Assembly: GCF_026810365.1 (NCBI RefSeq)
Contig: NZ_CP113948.1
Coordinates: forward strand, 1,699,001 to 1,763,000
Reading direction: 5' to 3'
Length of the DNA stretch: 64,000 nucleotides
Origin: Flavobacterium praedii
GTDB taxonomy: Bacteria > Bacteroidota > Bacteroidia > Flavobacteriales > Flavobacteriaceae
A program made the translations under genes and the position numbers. Positions within the stretch are counted from its first letter, which is position 1. Every line of letters starts with the position of its first letter. Below the pieces are notes generated by a model. It did no database searches, was not told where the DNA came from, and worked only from the letters and a program-made list of their open reading frames with translations. Below are positions 62,216-64,000 of the stretch, in pieces.

Positions 62216-62233
62216 ATAATTATCAACATTAAC

Positions 62234-62267
62234 AAAAAGGCTAATTATAACAGAATTAGCCTTTTTT
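62234..62267 (+). terminator. Terminator of the Tyr-rich repeat gene
   Basis: AAAAAGGCTAATT pairs perfectly with AATTAGCCTTTTT around ATAACAG. Confidence 0.92.
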
Positions 62268-62308
62268 ATTATTTTAAAAATAAGTCCTCTTATTTTATTT
62301 AATTATAG

Positions 62309-62316
62309 TAAATTTG
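62309..62316 (+). promoter_or_regulatory. -7 element for kup
   Basis: TAAATTTG matches TAnnTTTG, 23 bases before the kup ATG. Confidence 0.5.
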
Positions 62317-62339
62317 ACGTGTTTTTATAAATAATATAC

Positions 62340-64000
62340 ATGAGCGCAACGCACAAAGACCTCCATAGCAAATTAACTTTAGGTGGTTTATTAGTTTCTT
62401 TAGGAATAATTTATGGAGATATAGGAACTTCTCCATTATACGTAATGAAAGCCATACTTGGCGATTATATTATCAATGCAGATGTAGTTTTGGGAGGCAT
62501 CTCCTGTGTATTTTGGACTTTGACACTGCAAACTACAATCAAATACGTTTTAATTACATTAAGTGCAGACAATCATGGTGAAGGCGGAATATTTGCCTTA
62601 TATGCCTTAGTAAAAAAGACCAAAATTAAATGGCTGATAGTCCCCGCGATTATAGGAGGTAGTGCTTTATTAGCCGATGGAATTATAACCCCTCCAATTT
62701 CTGTTTCTTCAGCAGTTGAAGGTATGAGAAGTTATTTCCCAGAAATAAACACTGTACCAATTGTTATCGGAATCTTGGTAGTACTTTTTACTATACAACA
62801 ATTTGGCACAAAATTGGTAGGTAAATTTTTTGCGCCTTTGATGCTTATTTGGTTTGGAATGCTAGCCATTTTAGGTATTTACCAAATCACCATGCATCCT
62901 GAGGTATTCAAAGCCATTAACCCTTATTATGCTTACAATTTATTATCCATTCATCCAGAAGGTTTTTTTGTTTTAGGTTTTGTTTTCCTATGTACCACAG
63001 GAGCGGAAGCACTATATTCGGACATGGGACATTGTGGAAGAAAAAACATACGTATAAGTTGGATTTTTGTAAAATCTGCTTTAGTACTTAATTACTTTGG
63101 ACAAGCCGCATATCTAATTCATCATGAAGGCGTTACTTTAAAAGCATTAGGTGGTGATTTTGCGAATCCTTTTTATTTAATAATGCCTTTATGGTTCAAA
63201 CCTTTCGGTATTGTTATTGCTACAATGGCTGCAGTTATAGCTTCACAAGCTCTTATTTCTGGTTCATTCACACTAATAAATGAAGCCATGCGCTTGAGTT
63301 TTTGGCCTAAAGTTAAAATTAAATACCCAACAGAATTAAAAGGCCAATTATACATCCCATCTATCAATTGGTTATTACTTTTGGGTTGTATTGGAATCGT
63401 ATTGCATTTTGAAGAATCAAGTAATATGGAACATGCTTACGGTTTAGCGATTATTTTATGTATGATAATGACAACTATTTTGCTAAATTATTATTTAATC
63501 ATGAAACGAGTAAAATGGTATTTCTTTGTGCCTCTAATTTCCATTTACTTATGCATTGAATTAAGTTTTCTAGCAGCAAATATCACAAAGTTTGCCGAAG
63601 GTGGATACGTAACACTTTTAATAGCCCTTATCCTAATTGGTATAATGACCGTTTGGTACAGAGCCAAACAAATTAATAAAAGCTACACTAAATTTGTAAA
63701 AATTGACGATTATAAAAAAGTTCTTAGCGAATTAAGTGCCGATTTATCTATTCCAAAATACGCAACCCATTTGGTTTATATGACAAATGCAAATCGCTCT
63801 GACGAAATAGAGGAAAAAGTAATGTTTTCTATATTACAAAAAAGACCTAAAAGAGCCGATATTTATTGGTTTGTTCACGTAAATATTTTGTCTGAACCCT
63901 ATAAAACCGAATACAAAGTAAAAGAAATCTTAAAAGACGATTTATATAGAGTTGACTTTAATTTAGGATTTAGAGAACCTACAAAAATAAACCTAATGTT
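62340..64000 (+). CDS. kup: Kup-type potassium transporter, truncated by the window end
   Basis: The frame opens at ATG 62340 and runs off the right edge, with 553 complete codons visible of an expected 620-660. The KUP/HAK signature is clear: SLGIIYGDIGTSPLYVMKAI, DNHGEGGIFALYALV, LLADGIITPPISVSSAVEG, TTGAEALYSDMGHCGRKNIR, and SGSFTLINEAMRLSFWPKVK. About twelve membrane helices are followed by the start of the cytoplasmic C-terminal domain. It imports K+ together with protons. Only the extreme C-terminus is missing. Confidence 0.96.
   Translation, partial: MSATHKDLHSKLTLGGLLVSLGIIYGDIGTSPLYVMKAILGDYIINADVVLGGISCVFWTLTLQTTIKYVLITLSADNHGEGGIFALYALVKKTKIKWLIVPAIIGGSALLADGIITPPISVSSAVEGMRSYFPEINTVPIVIGILVVLFTIQQFGTKLVGKFFAPLMLIWFGMLAILGIYQITMHPEVFKAINPYYAYNLLSIHPEGFFVLGFVFLCTTGAEALYSDMGHCGRKNIRISWIFVKSALVLNYFGQAAYLIHHEGVTLKALGGDFANPFYLIMPLWFKPFGIVIATMAAVIASQALISGSFTLINEAMRLSFWPKVKIKYPTELKGQLYIPSINWLLLLGCIGIVLHFEESSNMEHAYGLAIILCMIMTTILLNYYLIMKRVKWYFFVPLISIYLCIELSFLAANITKFAEGGYVTLLIALILIGIMTVWYRAKQINKSYTKFVKIDDYKKVLSELSADLSIPKYATHLVYMTNANRSDEIEEKVMFSILQKRPKRADIYWFVHVNILSEPYKTEYKVKEILKDDLYRVDFNLGFREPTKINLM

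Noticed and set aside
61893..62219. 108-codon alternative frame over the tandem repeats
   Set aside because: It is open only because a 66-base unit without stops is repeated. The secreted-protein frame has a signal peptide and full-length gene structure.

Overview
The window looks like a chromosomal segment of a Flavobacterium-type member of the Bacteroidota. The signs are low GC, a SusC/SusD pair, a type IX secretion sorting tail on a nuclease, several -7 boxes of the Bacteroidota form TAnnTTTG, no clear Shine-Dalgarno sequences, and lineage genes such as bacillithiol deacetylase BshB1, single-domain MnmD and the 3-hydroxyacyl-CoA dehydrogenase/hydratase with reversed domain order. There is no prophage, insertion sequence, CRISPR array or rRNA. 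The one RNA gene seen is a tRNA-His.

Layout. 1-3.5 kb: the tail of an AraC regulator, a cupin, a secreted M28 peptidase and CobA (sirohaem). 3.9-8.3 kb: SusC/SusD outer-membrane importer. 8.6-17.7 kb: rocD-rocF (ornithine aminotransferase and arginase) divergent from an Lrp regulator that leads a tight operon of two cyanophycinase-like S51 peptidases and a penicillin-acylase-type hydrolase, followed by a dienelactone hydrolase and another M28 peptidase. 18-22.3 kb: PAS histidine kinase, a tiny secreted protein, tRNA-His, bshB1, and menI-menF. 22.4-30.5 kb: lipoprotein, multidomain secreted endonuclease I, PurL and a small secreted protein. 30.7-41 kb: fatty-acid degradation (acyl-CoA ligase, MarR regulator, dehydrogenase/hydratase, thiolase, acyl-CoA dehydrogenase), interrupted by an S33 hydrolase and a protein resembling Rhodococcus VapA. 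41-48.6 kb: an Omp85-type barrel, a Ca2+/H+ antiporter, small envelope proteins, Cu/Zn SOD, a YdeI-like protein, a LETM1-like protein and carbonic anhydrase. 49-54.7 kb: divergent dps/oxyR, two paralogous tiny genes with matching terminators, mnmD, ilvE, a MazG-like hydrolase and a two-helix membrane protein. 54.8-64 kb: secreted dipeptidyl peptidase III, an SRPBCC/GyrI protein, an ECF sigma / membrane protein / Spy-like stress trio, a beta-propeller, a repeat-tailed Tyr-rich secreted protein, and a Kup potassium transporter cut by the window end.

How genes may work together. The strongest system-level signal is 8.6-15.9 kb: release of beta-Asp-Arg-like units outside the cytoplasm, arginine to ornithine plus urea, then ornithine to glutamate semialdehyde, all around one Lrp-type regulator. 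This suggests a utilisation locus for cyanophycin or another arginine-rich or isoaspartyl polymer, possibly served by the adjacent SusCD. The second clear module is the MarR-controlled beta-oxidation operon, with two similar operator-like palindromes before it. The third is OxyR with divergent Dps. All function calls rest on motif reading by eye. No database search was run.
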